From contig BOAU01000018.1 of the NCBI GenBank assembly GCA_026002025.1, positions 1 to 30,425 of the forward strand: DNA of 30,425 nucleotides. Reading direction: 5' to 3'. Below the pieces are notes generated by a model. That model made no database searches and was not told where the DNA came from. It worked only from the letters and a program-made list of their open reading frames with translations. The position numbers and the translations under genes were made by a program. Source of the DNA: Spirochaetia bacterium. Its GTDB lineage: Bacteria; Spirochaetota; Spirochaetia; Treponematales; Breznakiellaceae. Positions 22,551 through 30,425 of this stretch are shown in pieces (positions within the stretch are counted from its first letter, which is position 1; the number at the start of each line of letters is the position of its first letter).

Positions 22551-24224
22551 TCAGTTGGTCTTAGGGGGAAACATTATTGAACTCATCAAAAATTCTGCCC
22601 AATTACCCGTTTTTATATTATTTATGGAAATATTATCAGGTGACAATAATTCAAGCCACGGCACAAATAACCCTTCATGACTTTTTGATTTTACTAGCCG
22701 CAAGATATGATTTTGTAAATCTTTGGGGACATCTTTTATTTGTTCAAGTTCTGATAATTCAAAATCAGTGTATCTTCCAAGTTTAAAGGGTTTTATTGTG
22801 TAATGTTTTAAAATGACGGCCACTTTATCAATCAAATCAATGTCAGGAATATTGGCATTTCCCGTGAGAGTTTGAATGGCGAGCAGATCATCCTCAAAAC
22901 CTTGAATCTCAAGCCATATATATAGCTTAGATTTTTTGTCTTTTAAAAGAGGCAACATTGTTTCAGGCGCGTTTTTAAGAAGCGCGATAAGTTCTTCTCT
23001 ATTCGATGCAAAATAGCCGTTGCCGGTACTTAATCGTATTCCGGGATTTAAAAGATACGCAATTTTTAATATAGCATTATGCCGGTCAACATCGGGGTAT
23101 TCGTCAGTTATCATACTTATCTTATCAGCAATTTCTTTATAGTCTTCTTCCAAGTATGATGCGATACGGCCTCGAAAAACTTCCTTTTTTATTTCTTCTT
23201 CATTACCAAAGAATGTTTCAATGCTTTCCATGAGCGCAGTTCCAAGCTCTTCAAGTGATTTATATTCTTTATCGCCGATTATATAAAAAAAGGCTTTTTT
23301 CGCTTTTTGAAAAACAGGTACTTCTTCCCCGGCAAGATGTCTTGTTACTTCATCATACCCCCAGCGGTGCTCATAATCAACAACAAGTAGCCCTCGAATC
23401 AATCGCTGCATTTTTTTACTGAGGTCAGGCTTTTTTCGTAAAATATCATCGGCGATGCGTCCTTCAATAGTATCGCGTAATAGATGAGCTTCGTTACGGG
23501 GTTTACCGTTATCAAGCATGAATGGGTCTTTTGCTGCCATAAGTTCCCATAGGGTGACTCCGAGCGCATAATAGTCCATTTTAAGGTTGATAATACCGGA
23601 TAAAACTTCAGGCGCCGCATAGCCAGTTGTACGAGAAGTGCTTTGTGTCCGGTGTAATTTTTCCATTTCATCCATGACGCTTGATATGCCAAAATCGCCG
23701 ATTACAACATTACGGCCGTCTGCATAGCGATAATAAAGATTCGCCGGTTTTATATCACGGTGTATAATTCCTTTTTCATGAAATGTTTTAAATGCATCAA
23801 TTACTTCTTTGCATATTTCTAGTGCTTTTTCTTCTGATAGTGGAAGATATTTAAATTTATCATGCTCATTTTTGGTATTGAGGGCGTTACCCTCGGCATA
23901 TTCCATTATTTCATAGAACCGCTCGTTGTAATAACCAAATTCAAATATTTTTACAATGGCGGAGTGATTAATGCCTTTTATTTTTTCAAGAACATCGGTC
24001 TTTGGTTTCCTTTTATCCCGGTAATATTTTATTACGCTTTTCTTACCGTTCTTTTGCGCGAGAAATATATCTGCCTCGCCCGACTGAGTGTTTATCTTTT
24101 CAATAACGCTCCAGCCTGATATTGCTTCGCCTTTTTGCAACAGACCACCAGTAAAATTCTTGCCGGTATCGGTAGTTGAACCCGAAATAACCTGTGTGTC
24201 TTGATTCAATATTCGTGTTTCCAT
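22551..24224 (-). CDS. Hanks-type serine/threonine protein kinase with C-terminal extension
   Basis: The 557-residue soluble protein carries a complete kinase domain at about residues 36-300: ATP-binding loop region INTQSGEADIFLAQ, catalytic Lys66 (VIKYY), HRDIKPAN at 155-162, DFG at 177-179, a Ser/Thr-rich activation loop (HRTQSTSRTTG) and APE at 204-206. All key residues are present, so it should phosphorylate Ser or Thr. The glycine loop is atypical, with only one Gly. Residues 300-557 are helical and unrecognised, with no TM segment, unlike receptor-type PknB kinases. It starts 9 bases after the zinc-ribbon gene with an AGGAAGG site. It is the likely writer for phospho-threonine read by the FHA protein and removed by the PP2C enzyme of the same operon. 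Confidence 0.93.
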   Translation of the reverse strand: METRILNQDTQVISGSTTDTGKNFTGGLLQKGEAISGWSVIEKINTQSGEADIFLAQKNGKKSVIKYYRDKRKPKTDVLEKIKGINHSAIVKIFEFGYYNERFYEIMEYAEGNALNTKNEHDKFKYLPLSEEKALEICKEVIDAFKTFHEKGIIHRDIKPANLYYRYADGRNVVIGDFGISSVMDEMEKLHRTQSTSRTTGYAAPEVLSGIINLKMDYYALGVTLWELMAAKDPFMLDNGKPRNEAHLLRDTIEGRIADDILRKKPDLSKKMQRLIRGLLVVDYEHRWGYDEVTRHLAGEEVPVFQKAKKAFFYIIGDKEYKSLEELGTALMESIETFFGNEEEIKKEVFRGRIASYLEEDYKEIADKISMITDEYPDVDRHNAILKIAYLLNPGIRLSTGNGYFASNREELIALLKNAPETMLPLLKDKKSKLYIWLEIQGFEDDLLAIQTLTGNANIPDIDLIDKVAVILKHYTIKPFKLGRYTDFELSELEQIKDVPKDLQNHILRLVKSKSHEGLFVPWLELLSPDNISINNIKTGNWAEFLMSSIMFPPKTN

Positions 24225-24233
24225 ATTTCCTTC

Positions 24234-25541
24234 CTACCTTTTAACATGGGTAATAGATTCACCATCCCAATATCCTGTCATTACCGTACCGTCTAAATTA
24301 ATAGTACCGGTAAATGTTCTCATCTTTGAATGTAACAACGGACAATCCTTGAAAGAAAGACTTTTACAAGAAAGCGTAATGTTTGTACCGTCAAATACAA
24401 CTTTGTACTTACCGTAGCTTTCACTATGAGAGTCGCAATGATGTTGACAGTCTGCTGTTGTTTTATTCGTGATATGAACTATGAGATATTGATAATCTTT
24501 CCCCGGATTTCCCCAATAATATGTTCCCAACAATCTATTTTCCTGTTCCAATCTCTGACGTTCAAGTTCCTTTTGTCGTTCGCGTTCCTTTCGCGCTTCT
24601 TCTTCTTTTCGTTTTCGTTCTTCTTCCTCGCGGCGAAGTCGTTCTTCTTCTTCACGGCGTTTACGTTCGATTTCTTCACGACGGCGGCGCTCTTCCTCTC
24701 TACGTTGTTCTTCCTGGAATTCTTCAACTTCTTTGACAACTTGTTTTAAAAGATAATCATAACGTTTTTTCATTTCAGCGCGTTTGCGTTCCATTTCTAT
24801 CTTATATTCTTTTTCACGCTTTATCTTATCAATTTCAGATTGCGTTTTTATAACGATTATGCCGTCTACTTCAACAGAAACTTTCTTTTCTTCAGGAAAA
24901 AGTTTTTCCCATTCATCTTGCAAAAGCTTTTCCTGCCGTTCTATTACGGTTTTTTCAAGTGCGGCGTAGGCTTTCATTCTAAACTTTTCTTCTTCCATAT
25001 CAGGTAATTCAAATTCAAAAGGCTGATTACCGAATATGATTTTTATATCTTTTTCTCTTTTGTTAAAATACTCTCGTTCTTCAAGCTCAATTTGATGATC
25101 GAGCAGTTTCTTTTGGAATTTTTTAAATTCTTCGGATTCAGTTTGATTTTCACACTTTGCTTTGATTGCCTGAATTTCCTCCCTGCTCATCACTTCCGGT
25201 TTGTGTTCTTTTTCTGTAAGAAGTATTTCAAGATTGGGATTAAGAATAGTTCCGCATACCTCACAAATATCATAAAGACATTCAGCGCCGCATTTGGGGC
25301 ATTTTATGGGAATAATGCGTTTACCACAATGACTGCATACCTCTGTGGTAGTATGATAACCGCACCAGGGACATTCACGTTCTTCACCCCCATATTTTTC
25401 TCCACATTTTTGACAGAAAATATCTTCATCTTCGAGGGGGTCACCACAATGTTTACAAACACGAACAATGTCGGAATATTTTTGTTCGTCTTGTTGTTGA
25501 TATTGTTCTTTATATTTATTTTGTTCCTGTTTTCTTTCCAT
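24234..25541 (-). CDS. Triple zinc-ribbon, coiled-coil protein with unrecognised C-terminal domain
   Basis: The 435-residue protein has three Cys4 zinc ribbons in the first 96 residues (C29-x2-C32...C43-x2-C46; C57-x2-C60...C69-x2-C72; C81-x2-C84...C93-x2-C96). A helical section follows at about 115-230, and a very charged Glu/Arg/Lys coiled coil at about 235-340 (for example EEERRRREEIERKRREEEER). The last 95 residues (from YYWGNPGKDYQYLI to GTINLDGTVMTGYWDG) look like a small beta-barrel that I cannot place. ATG 25541 overlaps the PP2C stop by one base. It may be an adaptor or substrate scaffold whose ribbons match those of the AAA+ and FHA proteins. No enzymatic motif is seen. Confidence 0.88.
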   Translation of the reverse strand: MERKQEQNKYKEQYQQQDEQKYSDIVRVCKHCGDPLEDEDIFCQKCGEKYGGEERECPWCGYHTTTEVCSHCGKRIIPIKCPKCGAECLYDICEVCGTILNPNLEILLTEKEHKPEVMSREEIQAIKAKCENQTESEEFKKFQKKLLDHQIELEEREYFNKREKDIKIIFGNQPFEFELPDMEEEKFRMKAYAALEKTVIERQEKLLQDEWEKLFPEEKKVSVEVDGIIVIKTQSEIDKIKREKEYKIEMERKRAEMKKRYDYLLKQVVKEVEEFQEEQRREEERRRREEIERKRREEEERLRREEEERKRKEEEARKERERQKELERQRLEQENRLLGTYYWGNPGKDYQYLIVHITNKTTADCQHHCDSHSESYGKYKVVFDGTNITLSCKSLSFKDCPLLHSKMRTFTGTINLDGTVMTGYWDGESITHVKR

Positions 25542-26293
25542 TATTCAACTACCTTTACAATAATTGCAGTACAATTATCATCAGAATTATTCTGTATGGC
25601 ATACTTAACAATATTTTCAGAAATAATTTCCGGTTTAATGTTTTTATTTATCATTGTTTCAAATGTATCATCGTCTATTACCCCATGAACACCATCGCTG
25701 CATATAAAGAAAATATCGCCTGACATCACGATATTTTTTGAAAAACGTGTCTGCACGGTGATTGATGGTAAACTTGCTCCAATAGCATTGGTAATAATGT
25801 TTTTTTGTACATCGGGAACAATGTTCGATAAGGAATCGTCACGGGAAAGCTGCTGCAAAAACCCACCGCGTAAACGGTAAGTGCGGCTGTCACCTACATT
25901 GAAGAATGAACACTCGCCGCTTTGAAGAAGAATCCCACTGATTGTTGTTCCCATATTTGGGGTTCCTCGCTTTTTGCCTTCATTTAGTAGTTCATTATGC
26001 ATTGCTTTAATCATCATTTCAAGAGTGTCACCATTATATGTTTGCTCGCCTTTCATATATTCAAGCATTTTATTAACGACAAAACTACTTGCCACATCCC
26101 CCGATGAATGACCGCCCATACCGTCAGCAACAAAAAAAAGGGACGGCGTATCTATATCCAGCGAGATTTTTGATTTTGTATCTGCCTGATTATCAATGGC
26201 AGAACCACCTTTTTCTGTACCAATTAAAAATGAATCTTCGTTAAGTTTGCGGGTAGAACCTTTTGAAGAATATGCGCCAGCCTCTACTTTCAT
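25541..26293 (-). CDS. PP2C-family serine/threonine phosphatase
   Basis: The 250-residue metal-dependent phosphatase has all the PPM motifs: NED (18-20) with Asp20, DGMGGH (57-62) with Asp57, GTTISG (115-120), VGDSRTY (133-139), ICSDGV (198-202) with Asp200 and SDDNCTAI with Asp239. It binds two Mn/Mg ions and removes phosphate from Ser/Thr, here most likely opposing the kinase of the same operon. No sensor or membrane part is attached. ATG 26293 is chosen because GAGG lies just upstream and it overlaps the FHA stop as ATGA; an in-frame start at 26317 adds eight residues inside the FHA gene. Confidence 0.93.
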   Translation of the reverse strand: MKVEAGAYSSKGSTRKLNEDSFLIGTEKGGSAIDNQADTKSKISLDIDTPSLFFVADGMGGHSSGDVASSFVVNKMLEYMKGEQTYNGDTLEMMIKAMHNELLNEGKKRGTPNMGTTISGILLQSGECSFFNVGDSRTYRLRGGFLQQLSRDDSLSNIVPDVQKNIITNAIGASLPSITVQTRFSKNIVMSGDIFFICSDGVHGVIDDDTFETMINKNIKPEIISENIVKYAIQNNSDDNCTAIIVKVVE

Positions 26294-26853
26294 ACAATCC
26301 TCACTATGAATTTCCAATCTGCAAGCTGTACAATACCCTTATCTTGCAATTTCATGGGCGGACTTTGTACCCCATGTTTTTTATAAAAAGTAGAACCTAC
26401 GGTAGTGCCATTTGACGAGCCTAAATCAATTATATACCAAAAGCCATTTTCAAACGAAATGTTAGCATGGGTGCCGGAGATAAAACTGTTATTTCCAAAC
26501 CTATCAACATGATTTCCATTTGACCTGCCGAGTATATCTCCATGTTTCAATTCAATTTCCCATCCGTCTGTATGACAAAAGATAAGATGATGAATTTCCA
26601 GTTCCTGAATTATCGTTTCCTGTGGTGCAGCATTATTTATCCTTTGATTTTGCGGTTTCTCTTTTTGCTGAACTTTCTCTCTGTTTACCGGTTCTTTTGT
26701 TTTAAAAATTATTTTTCCACCACATTTACCACATACATTGCCTTTGCCGGTGTTACCGCATTTTTCACATCGGCCAATTCGAATGCCGCATTGATCGCAA
26801 TAATTTGAGTCGTCAGGAATTTCTGCATTGCAACCTTTGTTTGGGCATATCAT
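26290..26853 (-). CDS. Double zinc-ribbon and FHA-domain protein
   Basis: The 187-residue protein has two N-terminal zinc ribbons: CPNKGC...CDQC (3-22, with a wider C-x4-C first knuckle) and CEKC...CGKC (29-44). A linker to about residue 85 follows, then an FHA domain at about 90-187. FHA hallmarks are GRS (109-111), SGTHA (126-130) and DLGSSNGT (143-150), the phospho-threonine-binding loops. It should read phospho-threonine made by the operon's kinase and recruit the marked protein. ATG 26853 overlaps the AAA+ stop as ATGA, and its own stop overlaps the PP2C start in the same way, so the three products are made together, probably in fixed ratio. Confidence 0.92.
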   Translation of the reverse strand: MICPNKGCNAEIPDDSNYCDQCGIRIGRCEKCGNTGKGNVCGKCGGKIIFKTKEPVNREKVQQKEKPQNQRINNAAPQETIIQELEIHHLIFCHTDGWEIELKHGDILGRSNGNHVDRFGNNSFISGTHANISFENGFWYIIDLGSSNGTTVGSTFYKKHGVQSPPMKLQDKGIVQLADWKFIVRIV

Positions 26854-29800
26854 GAAACTTTCTCCTCTTTCATTTCTTTTTTTAACGCTCCTGGAATATC
26901 CATTGCAATAATGGTATTCAGCACTTCCGGGGTACGTTCCGCTTTTTCCAACCTTGCTATACGGCCTGACTGACGGCGTTTGGTTTCTTCAAATAAATTA
27001 CGGATTGTGCGTCCGTTTGCGAATGTTTCACCCCGATTGGTATATATTGTGTTGATAACCTCGGGTAATAAATTTTGCGCATCTTCCGCAAGGGTAAAGT
27101 TATTTTGTTTGACAATCTGAATAAAGATTGCAAGTAATTCATCGGGGGTATAATCGGCAAGATTGATGAATTTTGTAAAACGGCTTTCAAGGCCGGAGTT
27201 CGATTTTACAAAACGTTCCATTTCCTTTTTGTAACCTGCGGCAATACATACGAATTTTCCTCTGTCATCTTCCATACGTTTTAATAAAGTATCTACCGCT
27301 TCCTGCCCATACGTGTCATTATTGCCCTGTGTTAAGGTATAGGCTTCATCTATAAAAAGGACACCGCCCATTGCTTCATCAATTACTTTGTTTGTTTGAG
27401 GAGAGGTTTGTCCAACATATTGACCAACCATTTTACTACGGTCAACTTCCACAACTTTTGATAAAGGCAGTAAACCGATGGTATTAAACAATTTGCCGAG
27501 TTTTCGGGCAACGGTCGTTTTGCCGGTGCCGGGGTTTCCCGTAAATACAATATGGTAAGATTGCAATTCAGTTTTTTCACTAGGTTTTCGCCGTTCAATA
27601 TCCATGCGGATAGTATCGGCAAGTTCACGCACGGCCGCTTTTACTTCCGAAAGACCGATAAGGCTGTCTAATTCTGCCATAATATCAACAACAGATTCTT
27701 TCTTCTTTTGTTCAAACGGAATATCATCAATGGTGATAGTAGCGAGGAGTTCCTTAGTTCGTTCTTCTTTTGAAGTTTCCGAAACCCTGCTTGACTGGCG
27801 GCGTGTGGTATCATTGGCAAAGTTGCGCATCGTTCTTCCGTTTGCAAAATCATCGCCGCGATTCTGATACATTTCGGTAATCGCCTCTTTTGCCTTTTGC
27901 TTCACATCATCAGTTAAAATATAATTTTGTTTAACAAGGAGCGATTCATATATCGCGTACAGTTCGTCGGGATTATAGTCATCAAGGTTTATTATGTCGG
28001 TAAAACGGCTTTTAACACCGGGATTTGTTTTAAAGAAATTCTCCATTTCTTTTTTATAACCAGCGGCTATAACAACAAACTTTCCTTTGTCATCTTCCAT
28101 ACGCTTCATCAAGGTTTCGATAGCTTCTTTTCCATAAGGATCGGCATTTAGGCCGTCTCCGGCGAGTGTGTATGCTTCATCAATAAAAAGAATCGCACCC
28201 ATAGCGTCATCACAAGCTTGGGCAACTTTTTTTGGTGTTTCACCAAGATACTGACCTACAAGTGTACTCTTATCTTTTTCGATTACATCGGCGCGGGGGA
28301 GTAAATCCATTGCCTTGAATAATTGACCTAACTTTCGTGCTACCGTTGTTTTTCCCGTACCGGGATTTCCGGTAAAAACGAGATGAACTGACGGACGTTG
28401 GGCATCGCCAAGGCCGAATGCTTCACGTTCCTTTTGTGTTTGGATATCTTTCGCCAGGGCGCGAACCGTTTTCTTTACCGTATCAAGTCCAATCATTTTG
28501 TCGAGATCAGCAAGTATTTCATCAACAGAAAGTATTTCTTGCTTTTCAAAAGAAATATCATCAGCGGATATAGTTGTAATTGTCTCTTTTGTTAATTCAT
28601 TTTTTGGCAATTTGTTAATTCTGCTTGATTGCCTGCGTTTTGTTTCATCAAATTTGTTGCGGATTGTACGGCCATTTGCAAAGTCTTTTCCGCGTGTTCT
28701 GTGTAATTCATCAATCATTTCACGGGCGCGTTCCGCCGCTTCGGAAGAGAGCTTCATATTGTTATGCACAACAACCGATTCAAATATTTTATAAAGCTCA
28801 TCCGGTGTATAATCGTCAAGATCAATAAAATCGGTAAAACGGCTTTTAAGGCCAGGGTTTGATTCCAGGAAACGGTTCATTTCGTTCTTGTATCCGGCAA
28901 CAATAACCACAAAACGTCCGCGATCATCTTCCATGCGTTTGAGCAAGGTATCAATCGCCTCTTTACCGAAACTGTCGGCATCGCCTTCTTTTCCGCCGCT
29001 TAGCGTATATGCTTCGTCGATAAAGAGAATGCCCCCCATTGCTTTGTCACATTGCTCTTGCGTTTTTATCGCGGTTTGTCCTACATAAGGAGCGACTAGT
29101 TCACTCCGGTCAACTTCGTAAACTTTATCACATGGAAGCAATCCAATTGCGCGGAATAATTTACCCAGCATACGGGCTACGGTGGTTTTTCCTGTCCCGG
29201 GATTTCCGGTAAATACAATATGTACCGCCTGTTTCTGCCTCGCCATGCCTTGTTCTTCCATGGTTTTGTCCATTAGTATCGTATCATAGATATCACGAAC
29301 GGCTTTTTTTGCTTTGTCCAGTCCAATCATTTCATTTAACTCGGCGAATATTTCATTGGCATTTGGTTTTTTGGTTGCTAATGGCAAATCATCGGCACTG
29401 ATGGTGTTCATATCATCATCAGTAAATGTTGTAAGTGTACTTAATCGTTCGGCTTGTCGTTTTAATATCGCAGGGACAATATCATTTTTTATAAGCCATC
29501 CATTTTTATTAATGCAAGCGGGATTATATCTGCTTTCCTGAATATACGGGATAAACTGTTCACGCAGCGTGTCATCGAATTTCATTTTTTTTGCGGCGAG
29601 TTCTCTTTCAAGAATTAAAGCAAGTTCACTATCAGTCTGGTCGGGGAAATAGAATATTTCATCAACAAGCTTTTTATCATCTACCAGTTTCTTGTCTTCG
29701 ATGTTCTCTTTAAAGTATTGGTCAAAAAAAGTTTTAAGGCCGTTAAAAATACATATACAATTTATCTTTGCTTTGCTTATACCAAGCAATAATTCATGAA

Positions 29801-30395
29801 AATACGTATCATCGGCGTGGACATCTTCGATAACAAGATAGCTATAGTTATTTTCCTGTAATTGTTTTGTTATTTCAAGTTCATTTTTTAACATTCCTGC
29901 AAGCACTTTTGCTGAATATGGCTGACTATCAAGCCTTTGTAATGTTTTGTCGCTTTCAAGGCATTTTTCCTTTTTGAGGTCGTTTATGAAACAAGTAGCA
30001 ACAAGCGATTTACCGGTTCCTGTATTGCCGCAAAATATGAATATCAGCGGTTTTACTTCGCCGTTCTGTCCATTTGCGGCGCGGCGTTTTTCAATATTTA
30101 TGAGATTTTTTCGTTTTTGCAAAGCCCCGCGGACTTTTTCAAGGCCGATGTAATCATTATATGTTTCAAGTTTTTTAGCAGTTGTTTTTGAATGATGCTC
30201 TCCTAATGTTTCAGGCGTTTTTGGTTCTATTTTTTCTTCAAGCTGTGTCCCGCAGAAACGGCAATATTTGGCGTTTGCACGGTTTGCACTACCGCATATT
30301 TCACACACGGGAGCAGAGGCAAGAGTTTCTTCATTAAACTCTTTAATTGGAACCTGTTTTTTCAGTTCCGAATTATTAAATGCCAATTCTGCCAT
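26850..30395 (-). CDS. Zinc-ribbon AAA+ ATPase with four tandem modules (CbbX/SpoVK-like)
   Basis: The 1181-residue protein starts with one zinc ribbon (CEIC...CRFC, 31-48). An atypical AAA module follows: Walker A GNTGTGKS (123-130), then YLVIEDVH at 186-193, where the acidic pair is Glu-Asp instead of Asp-Glu. Three closely alike CbbX/SpoVK-type modules come next, with Walker A GNPGTGKT at 397-404, 676-683 and 953-960, Walker B LFIDEAYTL with D460/E461, D739/E740 and D1016/E1017, SRFT arginine regions and FANGRT-x-RN sensor-2 motifs. Module period is about 278 residues. CbbX-type ATPases remodel protein complexes; three or four in one chain could form a ring with few subunits. It is the first gene seen in the operon, with GGAGGGAG before the ATG; the promoter is outside or at the window edge. 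Confidence 0.94.
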   Translation of the reverse strand: MAELAFNNSELKKQVPIKEFNEETLASAPVCEICGSANRANAKYCRFCGTQLEEKIEPKTPETLGEHHSKTTAKKLETYNDYIGLEKVRGALQKRKNLINIEKRRAANGQNGEVKPLIFIFCGNTGTGKSLVATCFINDLKKEKCLESDKTLQRLDSQPYSAKVLAGMLKNELEITKQLQENNYSYLVIEDVHADDTYFHELLLGISKAKINCICIFNGLKTFFDQYFKENIEDKKLVDDKKLVDEIFYFPDQTDSELALILERELAAKKMKFDDTLREQFIPYIQESRYNPACINKNGWLIKNDIVPAILKRQAERLSTLTTFTDDDMNTISADDLPLATKKPNANEIFAELNEMIGLDKAKKAVRDIYDTILMDKTMEEQGMARQKQAVHIVFTGNPGTGKTTVARMLGKLFRAIGLLPCDKVYEVDRSELVAPYVGQTAIKTQEQCDKAMGGILFIDEAYTLSGGKEGDADSFGKEAIDTLLKRMEDDRGRFVVIVAGYKNEMNRFLESNPGLKSRFTDFIDLDDYTPDELYKIFESVVVHNNMKLSSEAAERAREMIDELHRTRGKDFANGRTIRNKFDETKRRQSSRINKLPKNELTKETITTISADDISFEKQEILSVDEILADLDKMIGLDTVKKTVRALAKDIQTQKEREAFGLGDAQRPSVHLVFTGNPGTGKTTVARKLGQLFKAMDLLPRADVIEKDKSTLVGQYLGETPKKVAQACDDAMGAILFIDEAYTLAGDGLNADPYGKEAIETLMKRMEDDKGKFVVIAAGYKKEMENFFKTNPGVKSRFTDIINLDDYNPDELYAIYESLLVKQNYILTDDVKQKAKEAITEMYQNRGDDFANGRTMRNFANDTTRRQSSRVSETSKEERTKELLATITIDDIPFEQKKKESVVDIMAELDSLIGLSEVKAAVRELADTIRMDIERRKPSEKTELQSYHIVFTGNPGTGKTTVARKLGKLFNTIGLLPLSKVVEVDRSKMVGQYVGQTSPQTNKVIDEAMGGVLFIDEAYTLTQGNNDTYGQEAVDTLLKRMEDDRGKFVCIAAGYKKEMERFVKSNSGLESRFTKFINLADYTPDELLAIFIQIVKQNNFTLAEDAQNLLPEVINTIYTNRGETFANGRTIRNLFEETKRRQSGRIARLEKAERTPEVLNTIIAMDIPGALKKEMKEEKVS

Positions 30396-30425
30396 TTCTC
30401 TCCCTCCACTTACTCATATTTTTTG

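Noticed and set aside
24426..24749. Rightward Phe-rich open frame opposite the coiled-coil gene
   Set aside because: It is the complement of Glu/Lys/Arg-rich codons; the Phe/Ser/Leu composition is an artefact of the antisense strand.
22551..30395. Type VI secretion phospho-switch (PpkA/PppA/Fha)
   Set aside because: No secretion structural genes (Tss proteins) are present, and the AAA+ protein is CbbX/SpoVK-like, not ClpV.
22551..30395. MoxR-vWA ternary conflict system
   Set aside because: No vWA domain (MIDAS DxSxS) protein is seen and the ATPase lacks MoxR features, though the kinase/PP2C/FHA set is similar.
1..30425. tRNA or rRNA genes
   Set aside because: No cloverleaf-like sequence or rRNA motif was noticed in any intergenic region.

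Overview
The window looks like a spirochaete chromosome, most probably a Treponema of the termite-gut type. This rests on family content, not on any search. It carries repeat-rich surface lipoproteins with bacterial Ig-like domains, an Rpn/PD-(D/E)XK nuclease, a SUMF1-fold protein, a short archaeal-type aspartyl-tRNA synthetase, and strong GGAGG-type ribosome sites. Most of 1-19 kb is moderately GC-rich. From about 19.5 kb to the right edge the DNA is clearly AT-rich, with codon use unlike the left part, which suggests a horizontally acquired island.

Layout. 1-3.2 kb (+): the tail of a DDE integrase, then ychF and recQ. 3.5-4.4 kb (+): an Rpn-type nuclease. 4.5-9.1 kb (-): three envelope genes (an Ig-like-domain lipoprotein, a 948-residue repeat lipoprotein and an outer-membrane barrel protein); two of the three are frameshifted. 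9.3-10.2 kb (+): a small protein of unknown function and a cyclic-nucleotide-binding-domain protein. 10.1-16.1 kb (-): an ABC-2 transporter, two paralogous lipoprotein amidohydrolases with a MarR regulator between them, a damaged DUF5058 membrane protein, and the first 16 codons of a probable M20-type peptidase. 16.4-16.8 kb (+): a VapB-like antitoxin with a toxin reduced to 43 residues. 16.9-19.5 kb (-): a SUMF1-fold protein, AspRS and a small lipoprotein.

19.5-30.4 kb (-): the most interesting part. Five genes in tight translational coupling encode a 1181-residue protein with four AAA+ modules, a zinc-ribbon/FHA protein, a PP2C phosphatase, a triple zinc-ribbon/coiled-coil protein with an unrecognised C-terminal domain, and a Ser/Thr kinase. 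They are followed by a histidine phosphatase, a small charged protein, a GNAT acetyltransferase and a two-TM protein of unknown family. Kinase, phosphatase and FHA reader form a complete writer-eraser-reader set. Zinc ribbons shared by the AAA+, FHA and coiled-coil proteins suggest one assembly. I read this as a phosphorylation-controlled AAA+ remodelling machine, possibly a conflict or defence system. Its function is inferred from architecture only.

Non-coding structure includes a dispersed inverted repeat lying just 3' of three leftward genes, a double palindrome in the marR promoter, a terminator inside a 5' leader, and three rightward promoters that share an extended -10 (TGG before the hexamer). 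No tRNA, rRNA or CRISPR array was seen, and no gene-free stretch exceeds 300 bases.
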